64,000 bases of DNA, taken from the NCBI GenBank assembly GCA_002245135.1, contig NGBS01000293.1, positions 1-64,000 of the forward strand, given 5' to 3'. A program made the translations under genes and the position numbers. Source of the stretch: Proteromonas lacertae (Eukaryota; Sar; Bigyra; Opalinata; Proteromonadidae). This document shows, in pieces, positions 1 through 11,657 of this stretch. The notes under the pieces were generated by a model, which worked only from the letters and a program-made list of their open reading frames with translations, was not told the DNA's origin and ran no database searches. The first letter of the stretch is position 1; each line of letters opens with the position of its first letter.

Positions 1-907
1 GTGATAAAGCAATGAATAATTTAGTTGAAATATTAAATCCTAGTATATTTCCTAATTTAAATAAAATCAATTTATCTTATAACAGTTTTACAATGATAGG
101 ATTTAATACATTAATAAAACCACATTTCACAATTACATATTTCCTGATTTAACTTATATAGATTTACATAGTAATATTATAAATAATTAATCTTTTATTG
201 TATTAATAGATAATGAAATAACTGAATATGGATGGTATAATTTTATTCCCAAACATGGTTGTTTTGAGAATCTTGCTTATCTAAACATCTCCTGTATTTC
301 TTAATTTTATTTAATATATATTTATATTAGCAACTAATTTAAAAGATAGAGGATGCGAATGTATATTGCATTTATTAGAAGAAAATGAACTACCAAACTT
401 AGAAGAATTGTATGTTGATTGTATGTATTTGAGAATAATCGTATAAAAATAATAGATAATAATATAACTGATATTGGAGTAGAAATACTCTGTGATGGTT
501 TTTCATTGGGAAATAGTTATTCAATCTGTGTATTATCATTAGTTGGAAATAGAATCTGTGATCCAGGTGTTTCAATATTAAGTGATATTTGTATAGAAGG
601 ATTATTACCAAATCTGAGAAAATTGAATTTAGGTGAGAATAAGATTTCCAATGAAGGAGCAATAAAATTATGTGAATATTTAGAAAGTAATAATAGTAAT
701 ACATTAGAAGAATTGTATTTAAACGATAATTCAATTGGTTATGCTGGAGGTAAAATAATAAAAGATTGTTTAATGAAAGGTGGAGGATATTATTTAAATA
801 ATATTGTTTTACATCGAAATTTATTAACACCAACAATGTTAAATCGATTAAAAGAAGCAATAATGATGAGAAGAAGAGGTTTCTCAGTAGAAGAAACAGA
901 ATTATAA
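1..907 (+). CDS. Leucine-rich repeat protein, 5' end outside window
   Basis: I read this as the C-terminal part of a ribonuclease-inhibitor-type LRR protein. Consecutive repeats carry L..LYL..N.I...G-like spacing, for example LEELYLNDNSIGYAGG near the end. Three introns are visible (about 171-209, 294-330 and 421-455). Each is phase 1 and falls just after the LxL strand of a repeat, so exons match repeat units. Splicing the last two gives an uninterrupted frame to the TAA at 905-907. Upstream of 171 the frame must change by one somewhere near 110-145, where one frame ends at TAA and another picks up FPDLTYIDLH. That is either a sequencing indel or a real lesion. No TM helix or kinase domain is seen in the visible part, but paralogues in this window carry an N-terminal pseudokinase, so the missing 5' end could hold one. 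Function unknown; such repeats usually bind proteins. Confidence 0.7.
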
Positions 908-965
908 AATTTAAAACAATTACCGAAAATATATTCGTTTCATTTATTTATTTTTGTTTGATAAA

Positions 966-1230
966 ATGCCAACAACTCATATTTGTCTTGATAATATCAG
1001 ATCATTTGAATTAATTCACTTTGATATATCTCCTGATGGTGTTCATTGTTTAGTTGGAGGAAAGAATGGTATTGCTTCTTACTTAATGACTTGATCTAGT
1101 GTTAAATTACATTGAATTTGAAAGTAACAGTAACTGGAAAATAAAAGATAGAAAAATCTCTACGAGCCTCTAAAAGACAAACAAATAACAAGTATTTGTG
1201 ATATAAAATGGAATCCAAATGATAGTATGA

Positions 1231-1267
<37 letters not shown>

Positions 1268-2893
1268 TATGGATGTATAGATTCTGTAGTAGCAACTGCT
1301 AGTCACTCAGGACAAATAATATTTTGGAATGTTCATTTATCTGGTTCAAACTATGGTTCAAATATATGTAAAGATAATTGTGATAATGTAGCCTGTATAA
1401 AATGGTGTAATAGTGATATAAATATATTATATACAGGATGTAGAAATGGTCAAATCTACAGCTTTGATAAAAGAAATCTATCAAGTAATTTAATCTATTG
1501 TAATAAATATAACAATTGCATTAGAACCATTGAAACTGATCCATTTAATAGTAATAATATAATATATGGAACAGATGATGGAATAGTGATGATATTTGAT
1601 ATTCGAATGAATAAAGATAGTGGTTTTGAGAATAAAAGTCATAATGGTCCAACATTATGTATAAAACACAGTAAAATAAATCCCAATATAATAGCAACTG
1701 GTGGAAGAGATAAAACTGTAAATGTATGAATAGTAATTTAATATTATTATTTAGATATGGATGTGAGTGATTTTAGTAATTTTAAAAGAATAAATACATT
1801 ATATGCTGAGAATAGTGTAATATCGATGGATTGGAGACCAAACTATGAAAGTATTAATATTTATAATATCAATAATAATAATGAATAGATCAAATAGCGA
1901 TAGGTTCAATGTTATCACCAGATACACATATTTGGGATACAAGACAAAAATATCGATTCTGAATATATAATTGAAACAAATCGATTTAAATCAACTGAAT
2001 TGAAATGGACTGGAATTCCAGGTGATTCAAATAATAAAAGTAAAGAAGATTATATAATAAATATTGGTGAAAGTGGAAATTCATTAGAAGTAAGCAAGAT
2101 AACTGAATCATTATCTGTGAAGAGTATTCTACCAATGAATTGTTTGTATTATGATAAATCAAACAATCTCTATAATTATAATGAAGAAAAAGATAGAGAT
2201 AACACAATTAGAACAAGAAGTGCAGTATGTGAGAATATAAAGATATATGAATTGGATAGAGAATTGATAGGTTTACCAGAAATAGAAACAATAAAATATT
2301 TAGTGAATAATTATAAAATAGGAAATACAATAGAAATATTAAATCACAATAGTAAAATAGCTGAGAAAGTGAATCGAAATGATATAAGTGAATGTTGGTC
2401 AATATTAATATCAATAATTCCATTAAAATGTGAGATATTCAATGAAAAAGAAAGATTAGATTTAATAAAAGAGTTGATATTGTATTATATAGAAGAAAGT
2501 GATATATTTCATTATATATTTATAGTGTTGTGTTTTCAAGATTATTGTCTTAAAATATTTAATAAAGAAATATTAGAGAATTGGTATAGTGAATTTATAG
2601 ATTTGTTAAGATCATTAAATCTTCATACTGAAGCTACAAGAATGTGTTCTTTGGATGTAAAACCAAATCTATTTGGAAGAAATCATGATCATGAACAATC
2701 CAGTAGAATTGATCAAGTAAAAGGGAAGACAATATGTATGTTTTGTCATTTACCAGTAATTGGTATTTATATTTGGTGTAGTGTATGTCATCATGGTGGT
2801 CATATGAAACATTTTACTAAATGGTTTGAAGATAATGATAAATGTCCTGAATGTGATCATGTATGTAGAAATATGATGAAAATAACATCTTAA
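966..2893 (+). pseudogene. WDR24: WDR24-like GATOR2 subunit, frame-disrupted
   Basis: The C-terminus has the WDR24/SEA-type zinc module: CMFCHLPVIGIYIWCSVCHH, then GGHMKHFTKWF and a CPECDHVC pair. Upstream are WD40 blades, including VVATASHSGQIIFWNVH, a stretch containing IATGGRDKTVN, and LSPDTHIWDTRQKY. In other eukaryotes WDR24 belongs to GATOR2, which relays amino-acid status to TORC1 at the lysosome or vacuole. The final 297 residues are open, and introns at about 1229-1270 and 1853-1888 splice cleanly. I could not keep one frame through three places: about 1085-1190, about 1745-1760 (restored by one G, giving IWDVSDF; a 14-nt intron would also do it) and about 1955-1965. Since the family is normally single-copy and conserved, small sequencing indels are as likely as a true pseudogene. 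Identification of the family is firm; the state of the gene is not. Confidence 0.72.
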
Positions 2894-2998
2894 TGTATTT
2901 ATATGTTGTGTAATAATTGTGTTTTATGAATTGTAATAAATAAAGCCGTTTCTATTTTTCATTTTAGATTTTAAAATCTTTGATTTTCTTAATTACAG

Positions 2999-3273
2999 AT
3001 GTCTTCAGAAGCTTCACAAAATAGGTATTGAGTTATGTTATATTTACATATAGTTGGCCAGATTTAGTTGGTCATGATGCTGATGAAGTAGTAAGACTAA
3101 TCAAAGAACAAAACCCATCTTTGAATGTAGTGAAATTAGGTGAAGTATGTTATTAAAAGAATGATATTTAAATTAAATAGAATCAACCAGCTACAATGGA
3201 TTATCGTATGGACAGAGTTCGAGTAGTATTTGATAGTGCCAATAAGGTAGTAATTCCACCAACAGTTGGATAG
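2999..3273 (+). CDS. Potato inhibitor I (CI-2/eglin c) family protease inhibitor
   Basis: Splicing out two introns (about 3025-3053 and 3145-3180) gives a 69-residue protein that matches CI-2/eglin c along its whole length. It begins MSSEASQNSWPDLVGHDADE, with the family's W-P-x-L-V-G start and the following helix. The reactive loop reads ATMDYRMDRVRVVFD, corresponding to the TxEYRxDRVRLFVD loop of CI-2, and the end is VIPPTVG. By analogy with CI-2 the P1 residue would be the methionine before DYR, predicting a subtilisin/chymotrypsin-type target. There is no signal peptide, so it is probably cytosolic, or meant for endogenous or ingested proteases. Exons are only 26, 91 and 93 nt, so ORF-based calling misses it. 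It sits directly after the WDR24-like gene on the same strand. Confidence 0.88.
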
Positions 3274-3570
3274 ATTGAATGAATAATTATGTTTTAGTGA
3301 AATAATAATAGTTATGAGAAATTCATAATTTTATTTCGTTATAGAAGAATTTCATCATCATAATATAAAATAAATAATCATATATTCTATTAAAGAAATG
3401 ATAACTAAAGTGTTAATTGTAGAAATAACACTTTAACTTACTATTCAAAATTCTCACTAGTTAAATAATATATAAAAAAATAATTCATTCTTCTTTATGT
3501 GCAAACTATGGTGAGTTATGTAAAATAAAAATTCAAGCTTAAGCTTGCTCATTTTCTATTTTTTGTAAAT
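3274..3570. other. Intergenic, no gene seen
   Basis: About 300 nt of A/T-rich sequence between the inhibitor and the ubiquitin hydrolase. The only structure I see is a 14-bp perfect palindrome (caagcttaagcttg, about 3534-3547) some 25 nt before the hydrolase start codon. No coding pattern is evident. Confidence 0.5.
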
Positions 3571-6500
3571 ATGGATAATATAGAGACTTTAGTGATTTAT
3601 TATATTGATGAATTAATTAAAATTAGTGAATGTAGCCCAAACCAAAATCAATTTACTAATATGCTTTGGTCTATGAGTAAAGATGACTTAAATAGAACAT
3701 TTAGTGTATTAAACAGATATGGAATGTGGAGAAAATTCCAATATCTTGCGAGATGTTTAATTCCTATCCTATATGCAAAGATTGTCTTACTTCAACAATA
3801 TAATACTGGTTTATGTAATGAATGTGCTGAAGCATTGATTATGTTGTTAAAATATCCAATAATAGACTCAGAAGTTTTGATTAGTGTTAATTTTATTAGT
3901 TATTTGTTTTCAATAATAAGAACATAGTATAAATAATATATTATGTAATGTATAGTGTAAATAATAAACAAATGGATGAATATATAAAAAAGTTGATAAT
4001 TTTGACAATGCAAAGATTACCTTTATACCAACAAAATAAATTATATTCAGCTATGTACATAGTATATTTTGATGTTATATATATATGAAATAGAGATACT
4101 TTAATTCATCACCATTGGTGGATTTATTCTATTTACAACCTCAAAAATCACATTATCCAAATGGATTATATGGTTCTGCACTTGAAGATCGTATTTTCAT
4201 ACATACAATACCATGCGATGATGATAATATAGCTTATTTTGAAGGATGTTATTTAATGACAAATGAAGTAATAAAAGGTAGAATAAAAAAATCTACTCGT
4301 TATGGTTATGAAGGTAAATTTGACCATAATTCCAAAAGTTTATTGGAAGTAAAAGAAAATGGTGATAAATTGATATTTCATGAAAAGTATAATCAATATA
4401 TTGTTATATATTTGAACAATAGTAAAAGAGATACTGGAAATGAGAAAGAAAGATCAACAATTGAAATACCAATAATATATAATCATTATAATGATCATAG
4501 AGTTGGTATTAAGAATGCAAATGCACCTGGAGTTCAAAATGCATGTTATATGATTAGTGCGTTACAGGCATTATACCATTCTAATGAAATATTAGAATTA
4601 TCATACATAGTAAATACTTCAAATGATTGTATAGTAATGTTATTATTTGAATAGTTATAAAGAATATATTTATTGTTCTTCATGAATTAGATATAGGATA
4701 TTCAAGTGTATTACCGAATAATATAATCGAAAGTCTTAAAAATATAAATGGGGGTGATAGATTTACAAAGAATAATCAACAAGATTCATCAGAATTTATT
4801 CAATTTTTAGTTTCTGATGTTTTACCTTCAACATGTAAAGAAATATCTTCATTATTATGTAGTAATGTTTGTCAATCAGTGTATTGTATGGAATGTGGGA
4901 ATATGAGGAGTAATGATGCGAATGAACAATACATATTTGATAGTAGTTTACCAAAGAATTTTTTTCCAATATATGATGTAATTGTCTTGAGTTTTGTATA
5001 TCTTAATTATGAATATATATATATTATAAATAGGAAGAAATAAAAAATAGATTGACTATTATGAACAATAATAGCAATAATAATAAAGAATATCTCGATG
5101 TTTGTAGTTCATTTTATGAAAAAGATGTATAATATTAACAATGATTTATAAAATACTAGATAAAAGAAGCATTATGTGTATTAAGAAGTAAAGAAAAAAA
5201 AGAAAAGTATTTAACATATATTGGTGATAAAAGAAAGCATAAGAGTGATATAGAGATTAGATTTAATGGTAAAACAATCTATTGTAGTTATAAAAATGAT
5301 GAAGAACCAATTACAGATTTAATTGTTTTAGAGAATAATAATGTAACTCCAAATGGTTATGAATATTCATGTGAATTACATGATTATGTATAACTATTAA
5401 CATTAATGTTATTATTTATAGATGTATTTATATTATAAAAAGAATTATCCAATAATACCAAATTGTTTAACAGAAAATGAAATATCAAAAGAATATTATA
5501 GAAAGCAGAATATATACAATCAAAACAAGAATATAAAATACTCAAAAATCCCATCAGACATTAAAATATTACATAAACAGAAAGATGTTCTACCTGGATA
5601 TGAAATAGTGAATTACAATCAAATGTATGTTATTATGTATAGATTATAATATTATAGTCTTCCTCTTCAATGTGGTGTTGAATATTATTTTAGTTTTGAT
5701 AGAAAGAATCGAATTAGATTTGATAAGCCATGTAGAATATATGAAATCTGTTTTAATTATTATGATAATAATATCAAGACAATGGAGAATTATACAGGTG
5801 TATTTGGTATATCAGGTGATGAAGATAATTATGGTTTTAGTTTTTCAAATGTGAATGGTAAATGTAATGGATTATTATTTGAATTTCAAAATAATAGAAA
5901 TTTATTGCATATTCATAAATTGAATTATGATAGTGTTGCAAGTATTTCTTTTAAATCAATATTTCCACTATCACTCAATAATGAAACTTCGTCAATTTAT
6001 GAATCTTATTCTGTACCTAATATCAGAATAGATATTACAAAATGTAAATATTCATCAATTGGATATATCGGTTATTATATGAACAAAATGATTGCTAGTA
6101 TAAATAATATATTTATTAAATAGTAATTGACAATAATGATAATAAAAACTTAACAGTTGATTATTATGAAAAAGGAAATATATATTCTTATAATTATTTG
6201 AAAGAAAACACAAATGAGAAACATAAATTAGATGTTTATTCACCATCTAATGAATTAATAGGGAGTTTAAAGATGAAAGATATAGAAATGTATCAAGTGA
6301 AATATATTGACAATAAATATTTGTTTATGAACAGATATTATGAATATGTTAGTAAAAGTTACTCATTGGAAGATATCATCACATCATGCTTGTATGATAT
6401 AGAAAATAGTGAAAGAGAATGTAAAAGATGTAAAAAAAACACTTTATCATATGTTTGTATATATTTTTAGTAATATTTACATCTATATATTTTAGATTCA

Positions 6501-7143
6501 AATATGTTTGTATCAGATAATATGCCTCAATATTTATTAGTGAATATAGAATCTGTAATTCCAGGTGATATGAATAAGTTAACAAGAGTATATACTATAT
6601 TAATCGTTTTTATCAAAATAGTTTATCAATTTAACAACAAATGTGAATTTAAGTAATAATCATAATCAAACATATAAGTATGATTTATATGGTGTGATTT
6701 TGCATTGTGGTACTTATGAAGCTGGTCATTATACATGTTATTTTAGAAGAAGTAATAGTAGAAATATGGAACAATATGATGATGAAAATAATCCTTGGTA
6801 TTACTGCAATGATGATAGAACAGAGAAGTCTTCATGGGGAAGAATTATAAAAGAATTATTATTTACTCCTTTAACAACAATCAAAATGGTATTTCTGAGT
6901 AAACATAATGATTTTAATGAATGTGATCATAATGGTTTAAATTATATTCAGCCGATGAATAAATCACTTAGATTAGAAGAATATGAAAAGTATTATCCTG
7001 AAGATTTAGTTGGTTATGATGAATATTTTGCTGATCATCCATATCCTTCACAAATTCCTTTACTCTCTGTAACTTATCCTCCAGTTCCATCAACCAATGT
7101 TGTTAGATGTCTCAAATGTAGTAAGTATTTTTATCCATTTTAA
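3571..7143 (+). CDS. Ubiquitin carboxyl-terminal hydrolase (USP family), 11 exons
   Basis: Eleven exons joined by ten introns of 26 to 56 nt give a continuous 1067-residue protein. The introns start at about 3927, 4062, 4629, 4978, 5127, 5388, 5625, 6071, 6457 and 6588. The Cys box is GVQNACYMISALQALYH, with the catalytic Cys in NACY. It is followed by QQDSSEFIQFLVSDVLP, typical of USPs. The His box GVILHCGTYEAGHYTCYF carries the catalytic His in GHY, and WYYCNDD supplies the third residue. Zinc-finger-like pairs CMECG and CKRCK resemble the USP fingers. It should remove ubiquitin from substrates. The N-terminal 300 residues are not recognised. Two places that look like stops (about 3925 and 4654) are splice-junction artefacts. 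All catalytic residues are present, so it is probably active; substrate unknown. Confidence 0.88.
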
Positions 7144-7176
7144 ATCAAAACATAAAAATATAAAATACGATTAAGT

Positions 7177-8302
7177 TTAATTATTCCATGTTCTACAATC
7201 TGGGAAAGGTGTTGGTTTATTCTTTAATATCTTTTCAATCTATAAAAATGAAATAAATAATTGAATATACATCTTCCATTACTTCTTTTGTTAATTTTGG
7301 TAATACTTCAAGACATTTGATATTTTCTTCAAGCTGTTCTACTTTTGAAGCTCCAAGTAACATTACACTCACATTTTCATTCTTTAATACCCAAGCCAAA
7401 GCTAATTGAGCTTCACTACATCCTATTTTATCACTTATCACCTTTAACTCTTTGCATAACTTCTGAACATCTTCAAATTTACCAAATCTTGTACCATCTA
7501 ATATTGAATCTTTTAATGATTTCATTTCACTTAAATTCAATCTACTTCCTTCAGGAATTCCATCATTATATTTACCTGTTAATACACCACTGGCTAAAGG
7601 TGACCAAATTGTTAAACCAAGTTTATCTGTTTCATACAAACGTAAATATTCTTTTTCTACCTTTTCACGATGAAGCATATTATATTGTGGTTGTTCAACT
7701 ATTGGACCAATTAATCCCAATCTCTTACTAATCTCTTAAACACAAGTCTATTAAGGAAAACTATCAAATTCATATTTTAAAAAAGATATTATTGCTTCTC
7801 TTACTTGTTCAGCACTCCATTCACTTGTTCCCCAATATAACGCCATTCCTTTGTTAATTACATAATGAAAACCTCTTACAGTTTCTTCCATCGGCGTATA
7901 CATATCAGGACGATGAGCATATACCACATCAACATAGTCTAATTGTAATCTTTTCAAAGACTCTGTTAATCCTTCAATTATATGTTTTCGAGATAAACCA
8001 AAGTCATTTGGATAACTTTCATCTTCAGTATTTCCCCAAAACAATTTGGTTGTAATTACATAACTACTTCGTCTTAAATTCAATCTCTTAAACACTTTTC
8101 CCATTATAGTTTCAGCTACACCTTTATTATACACTTCTGCATTATCAAAGAAATTTATTCCACTATCAATTGCTTTCTTTATTATCTTATACGCTAATTC
8201 TTCATCTACTTGACTTCCAAAACTTACCCACGCTCCATATCCAATTCTGGACACTTTCAACCCTGTATTACCTAAAAAGCAATATGGCATGCAATCAGAC
8301 AT
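7177..8302 (-). CDS. Aldo-keto reductase, voltage-gated K+ channel beta-subunit type (AKR6)
   Basis: Two introns (about 7735-7761 and 7240-7270) join three exons into 355 residues. The sequence follows Kv-beta proteins closely: FLGNTGLKVSRIGYGAW at the start, FFDNAEVYNKGVAE with the catalytic Asp and Tyr, VITTKLFWG with the Lys, then LSRKHIIEGL, PMEETVRG and MALYWGTSEWS. The C-terminal half has WSPLASGVLTGKY and VMLLGASKVEQLEENI, which form the NADP(H) pocket. The last exon adds an IEKILKNKP tail. In animals and plants these proteins bind Kv channels; in many protists they are free NADPH-dependent carbonyl reductases. No channel gene is nearby. The ATG at 8302 is chosen because the upstream extension in this frame has no ATG. 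The 27-nt first intron ends in AAG rather than the usual TAG. Confidence 0.9.
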
Positions 8303-8575
8303 GATTTTTGATAAAATATCTTTTTTCAAATCTATTATGAAATGTTTTTATTCAAAATACATTTTAATGATTCGAATATGACGAAAATGGTGTGAGATAT
8401 ATTTAAAAGAATAGATATGTCTGTTTAGATTGTTTTGTCACTACAGATGACAGAAGAAAATTAAGAGATTGAAGATCAAGATGTTACTTAATTAAATATT
8501 TATATTAAAACCATATTTTTCTACATAATTCAATTTACTTTATTTCCCATACATAACCCTCTAAAATCGAAAAAA

Positions 8576-8606
8576 AAACTCAAGCTTTATTCAAAAGCTT
8601 GAGTTT
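8576..8606. repeat. Perfect inverted repeat, 13-bp arms, 5-nt loop
   Basis: The arms aaactcaagcttt (8576-8588) and aaagcttgagttt (8594-8606) are exact reverse complements. A run of eight A's leads into the left arm. It lies about 275 nt upstream of the aldo-keto reductase start, between divergent features. It could form a hairpin in either transcript; no role can be assigned. Confidence 0.8.
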
Positions 8607-8739
8607 AATCATTTGAATTTCAGTGTAGAGGTTGTGTAAATGGTTGATAAAGCTAATAATTGTAATACAAATAGAAAGTTGGACTTACAATAAACAAATA
8701 CATAAGTATTTTTGCATTTTTTGTAGAATCTAAGTTGTA

Positions 8740-8933
8740 TCATTCACATTTACAGGATGTAGAATGGAGAAGATTGAGTTCTTAAATATTTGAAAGAATG
8801 ATAATGTGTATTATAAGTTAAAGATATGTGATTTCAGAAAACAGAAAAGATTGTGATAGGAGAATATAATATACTATTAAACAGTTTTGAGGGAATAAAG
8901 GATTAGAATTGAATGAGAGAAGTGTAATATTAT
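8740..8933 (+). pseudogene. Decayed pseudokinase fragment, plus strand
   Basis: The plus strand reads KLKICDFR around 8818, matching the DFG-region motifs (KLCDLN) of the pseudokinase-LRR gene at 42-45 kb. Further on, ggattagaattgaatgagag (about 8902) is nearly the same as the segment of that gene encoding GLECNERSVM. In-frame stops and frame changes lie between the two patches, so it is not coding. It looks like the eroded activation-loop region of a kinase-LRR paralogue. The identification rests on short matches found by eye. Confidence 0.45.
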
Positions 8934-9005
8934 TACACATTTGTCATTACATTCTAATTCACACAATTCTTCAGGACTTTTAAAAGTTTATGTTGTATAT
9001 TCTTA
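8934..9005 (-). pseudogene. Second decayed pseudokinase fragment, inverted relative to the first
   Basis: On the minus strand this stretch reads FKSPEELCELECNDKCVI. It aligns with FKSPEELNGLECNERSVM in the pseudokinase-LRR gene at 42-45 kb, the APE-motif region. It abuts the plus-strand relic tail to tail, so the same kinase segment appears twice in opposite orientations within about 110 nt. No open gene surrounds it. Confidence 0.55.
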
Positions 9006-9181
9006 TTTTGTTCTTTTAGACACTGAAATCACATATGTTTATATTCTATACATTACCACTTTTCATATATTTAAACTCTGCAATTACTCATTCTATAATT
9101 GTGATTGATTTAGTTGTAATAAAGTAATATTTATATTTTTTTATTGTTATTAGAGGTATAAAAACATTTTAAAGTACTTTA

Positions 9182-11657
9182 TTAAATAATAAATAATAAA
9201 ATATATAAAACAACAACTAAAACCAATGAAGGAATAGCAAAATAGTGAATCTCATTCACTTCTCTTTTTTTTATGTAACAATCTTTCAATATCGAAAATG
9301 TAGTTGAGTTATTAATTCTATCTCTTCTACCAATTTTATATACCACATCTATTCTCACAGTTCCATTTAGTTTACATTTAAATTTTAATGTCAATTTTGA
9401 TGTTTTATCACTCAATTTCTTAACATGCAATATTGATCCACTTACTTTAACTTCACTAAATACTTTCATTGTTTGATATTGCATAAGGTTTATCGATCAC
9501 TTCATATTCTACTGATTTATTTGCTTAAAATGAATTAAAACCTTACTAATACGAATCTATTTTAAAAAAAGATATAACAAAATGATATGTTTTTTTATCA
9601 CAAATATATCTTATAAATTCTGGTTTTGGATTGGCTGAATAACAATCTTTCTGTACATAACCATTGTATACTACATAATCTTCATAGTAATCGTAATAAC
9701 ATGTATAATCTTGTAAATCTTGAAGATTAAAAGTTAAAAAAGAAATATAAAATATATATTGTAAAAATGATATAAAATGATTCGTTTTAACAGCATAAAA
9801 AAATATACCTTTTTTACAAACTAAACTAAATGTGATTGGAGTATCTTCTACTAACATCTCTATTATTATCTTATATTCACCATCTACTTTGCATATACAA
9901 TATATATTCATTTCTCCTCTTCTATTTTCTTTAGTTAATGTTATTCTTTCTTCTTCACTTCATAATTTACTAAACTTATTCCAGCTTCAAGACTATTATA
10001 ATATACTCCGGTTATAATTCTTGGGTGTGATATTACCAAATCTTCATCTCCTTCATTTTCTATATAATAACGAGATTTAATCTCATTTTTATTAACTAAA
10101 CCATCTTCAATCAAATAACCAGGTGATACTATTCCATTCTTTACTACATAACTATCAGATTTTGAATCTCCACAATCATATGAAGTTATAGTAATTGGAT
10201 ATTTTTTAGATAATTTACATTCTTTGTTATATTCAAAAGATAACTTAGGTAAAAAATCAATTGTTTTAGTTTTTGTAGATAATACATCAAACGACACTCT
10301 AACTCTTTTTATTCCATTTTCATTACATTTGTGATAAATTATTAACTTTTTATTGTCTTTTCCAATACTCATTATTTTGGATGATTCTCCTATTATTCTT
10401 ACATCCATAACATCGCCTGTTATTACTGGATATGTAATATTTGTTTTTCCAAAACGACTCTATTGATATAATATTTAAATATATTTAATACTCGAATATG
10501 CAAAATTAAATAAATTTGGTTACTTTCTAATGTTATAATTTTTTCATCATTCTTTGAATATGGAAATCTAACTACTCCATCGTTTACAATAACACTATAA
10601 AAAGCAAAATTACTTTCATCCATTACAACATCAAAACCAGGAAGTGGACCTACTCTATAATCTTTAATGAATGAAAATTCAATTCCATAATAATAACTAC
10701 ATCTAACAGTTACTTTATATCTTTTTATGGTTCACCTGAAAATATAATTCTAATTTCACTTATATTATCATCTCGATCATTATGTACATTCTCTATTTTT
10801 ATTTCATCATCATAGTTAAAATCCTTTAATTCACAACACATGTTATATAATACTTTACCACTTAATAATATGCTTGTTATTGAACCAACATTATCCATAT
10901 ATAAATCTTCATTAGAAGGATCAAAAATTGGATTAATTAAACCTTCATGTGAAATTGTATTATTATTAGCTTCATTATACTATTATCACTGTATAACATA
11001 ATAACAATACTATATATATATTCTCATCTCTCATATCAACAAAAGTACAACTCTTTATTACAAATAAATCAAATACAAAATTATATTTATCTTCTAATAT
11101 CAATGACATTAGGATTTTAACTGTTACTGTTACAGTATTTTTACATCCACAGTTAATTGAAAAAATACCTTTGTATTTATTATCTTTTACATTAGATATC
11201 TTATTTCTAGCAAATGGAATAACTGTAACATTCATTGCTTTAGGATATTCTTTTGCTTTTATATTAACTGTAAAACATTATGAAGGATGCATATAAATTT
11301 TTAAAGAATCAAATCAAAATGATATATTGGCTTAGTTTTACTGATCATCTCATAATAACAATCAAAATAAGATAATGTATCATAAATTTCATTCTTTGGA
11401 GGATAACTAAATTCATTTCTAGAAGAAAATAATAGAGCTGTATATACTCTACTAAAATACCTTCTGCAACTATGTTATCACTCTCATAACCATTACTGCA
11501 ATACATGTCCAGTTCAGTTGAAAGCTATGTATAGTTTGATTATCTAAAAAATATATACTAACTTTTGCCTATCTAGTCGAGATGATTTTGTGAATACACC
11601 ACCACAACTTTTAGTTAATAATATTATCACAATAACTTTAAATATTGATTTTATCAT
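9182..11657 (-). pseudogene. Secreted or surface protein with repeated domains and C-terminal TM, frame-disrupted
   Basis: A start at 11657 gives MIKSIFKVIVIILLTKSC, a convincing signal peptide. The other end closes with IHYFAIPSLVLVVVLYILLF, a single TM helix at the C-terminus. Between them are several domains sharing a short motif of the form V(V/I)xN(G/D)xV followed by a tyrosine-bearing strand, for example YVVKNGIVSPGY, VIVNDGVVRFPY and YVVYNGYVQKD. I read these as beta-sandwich-like extracellular repeats. Some introns can be placed, for example about 10462-10493. The frame must also be corrected in several places (about 11450, 10725, 9945 and 9470), one of them by a single base at a short homopolymer. 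It is therefore either a decaying surface-protein gene or a gene with sequencing indels. Family not recognised. Confidence 0.5.

Larger units (their letters stand above)
8303..9181. other. Gene-poor stretch with hairpin and decayed kinase pieces
   Basis: No intact gene is seen in about 880 nt. It holds a long hairpin at 8576-8606 and two short degenerate copies of the window's kinase genes, described separately. The rest is A/T-rich sequence without coding pattern. Confidence 0.5.

Noticed and set aside
1229-1270. (TAA)n/(TA)n microsatellites as possible independent elements
   Set aside because: Most TA-rich runs here, including this one, lie inside introns or in 3' regions and fit simple slippage.
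1986-2423. Minus-strand ORFs rich in Leu, Tyr, Ile and His opposite the WDR24-like gene
   Set aside because: Typical shadows of A/T-rich coding sequence; no conserved motif, and the plus strand carries a recognisable zinc module.
9182-11657. Possibility that the secreted repeat gene is a HAP2/GCS1 gamete fusogen
   Set aside because: It has a signal peptide and C-terminal TM helix, but I see none of the conserved HAP2-GCS1 domain cysteines and no basic cytoplasmic tail.
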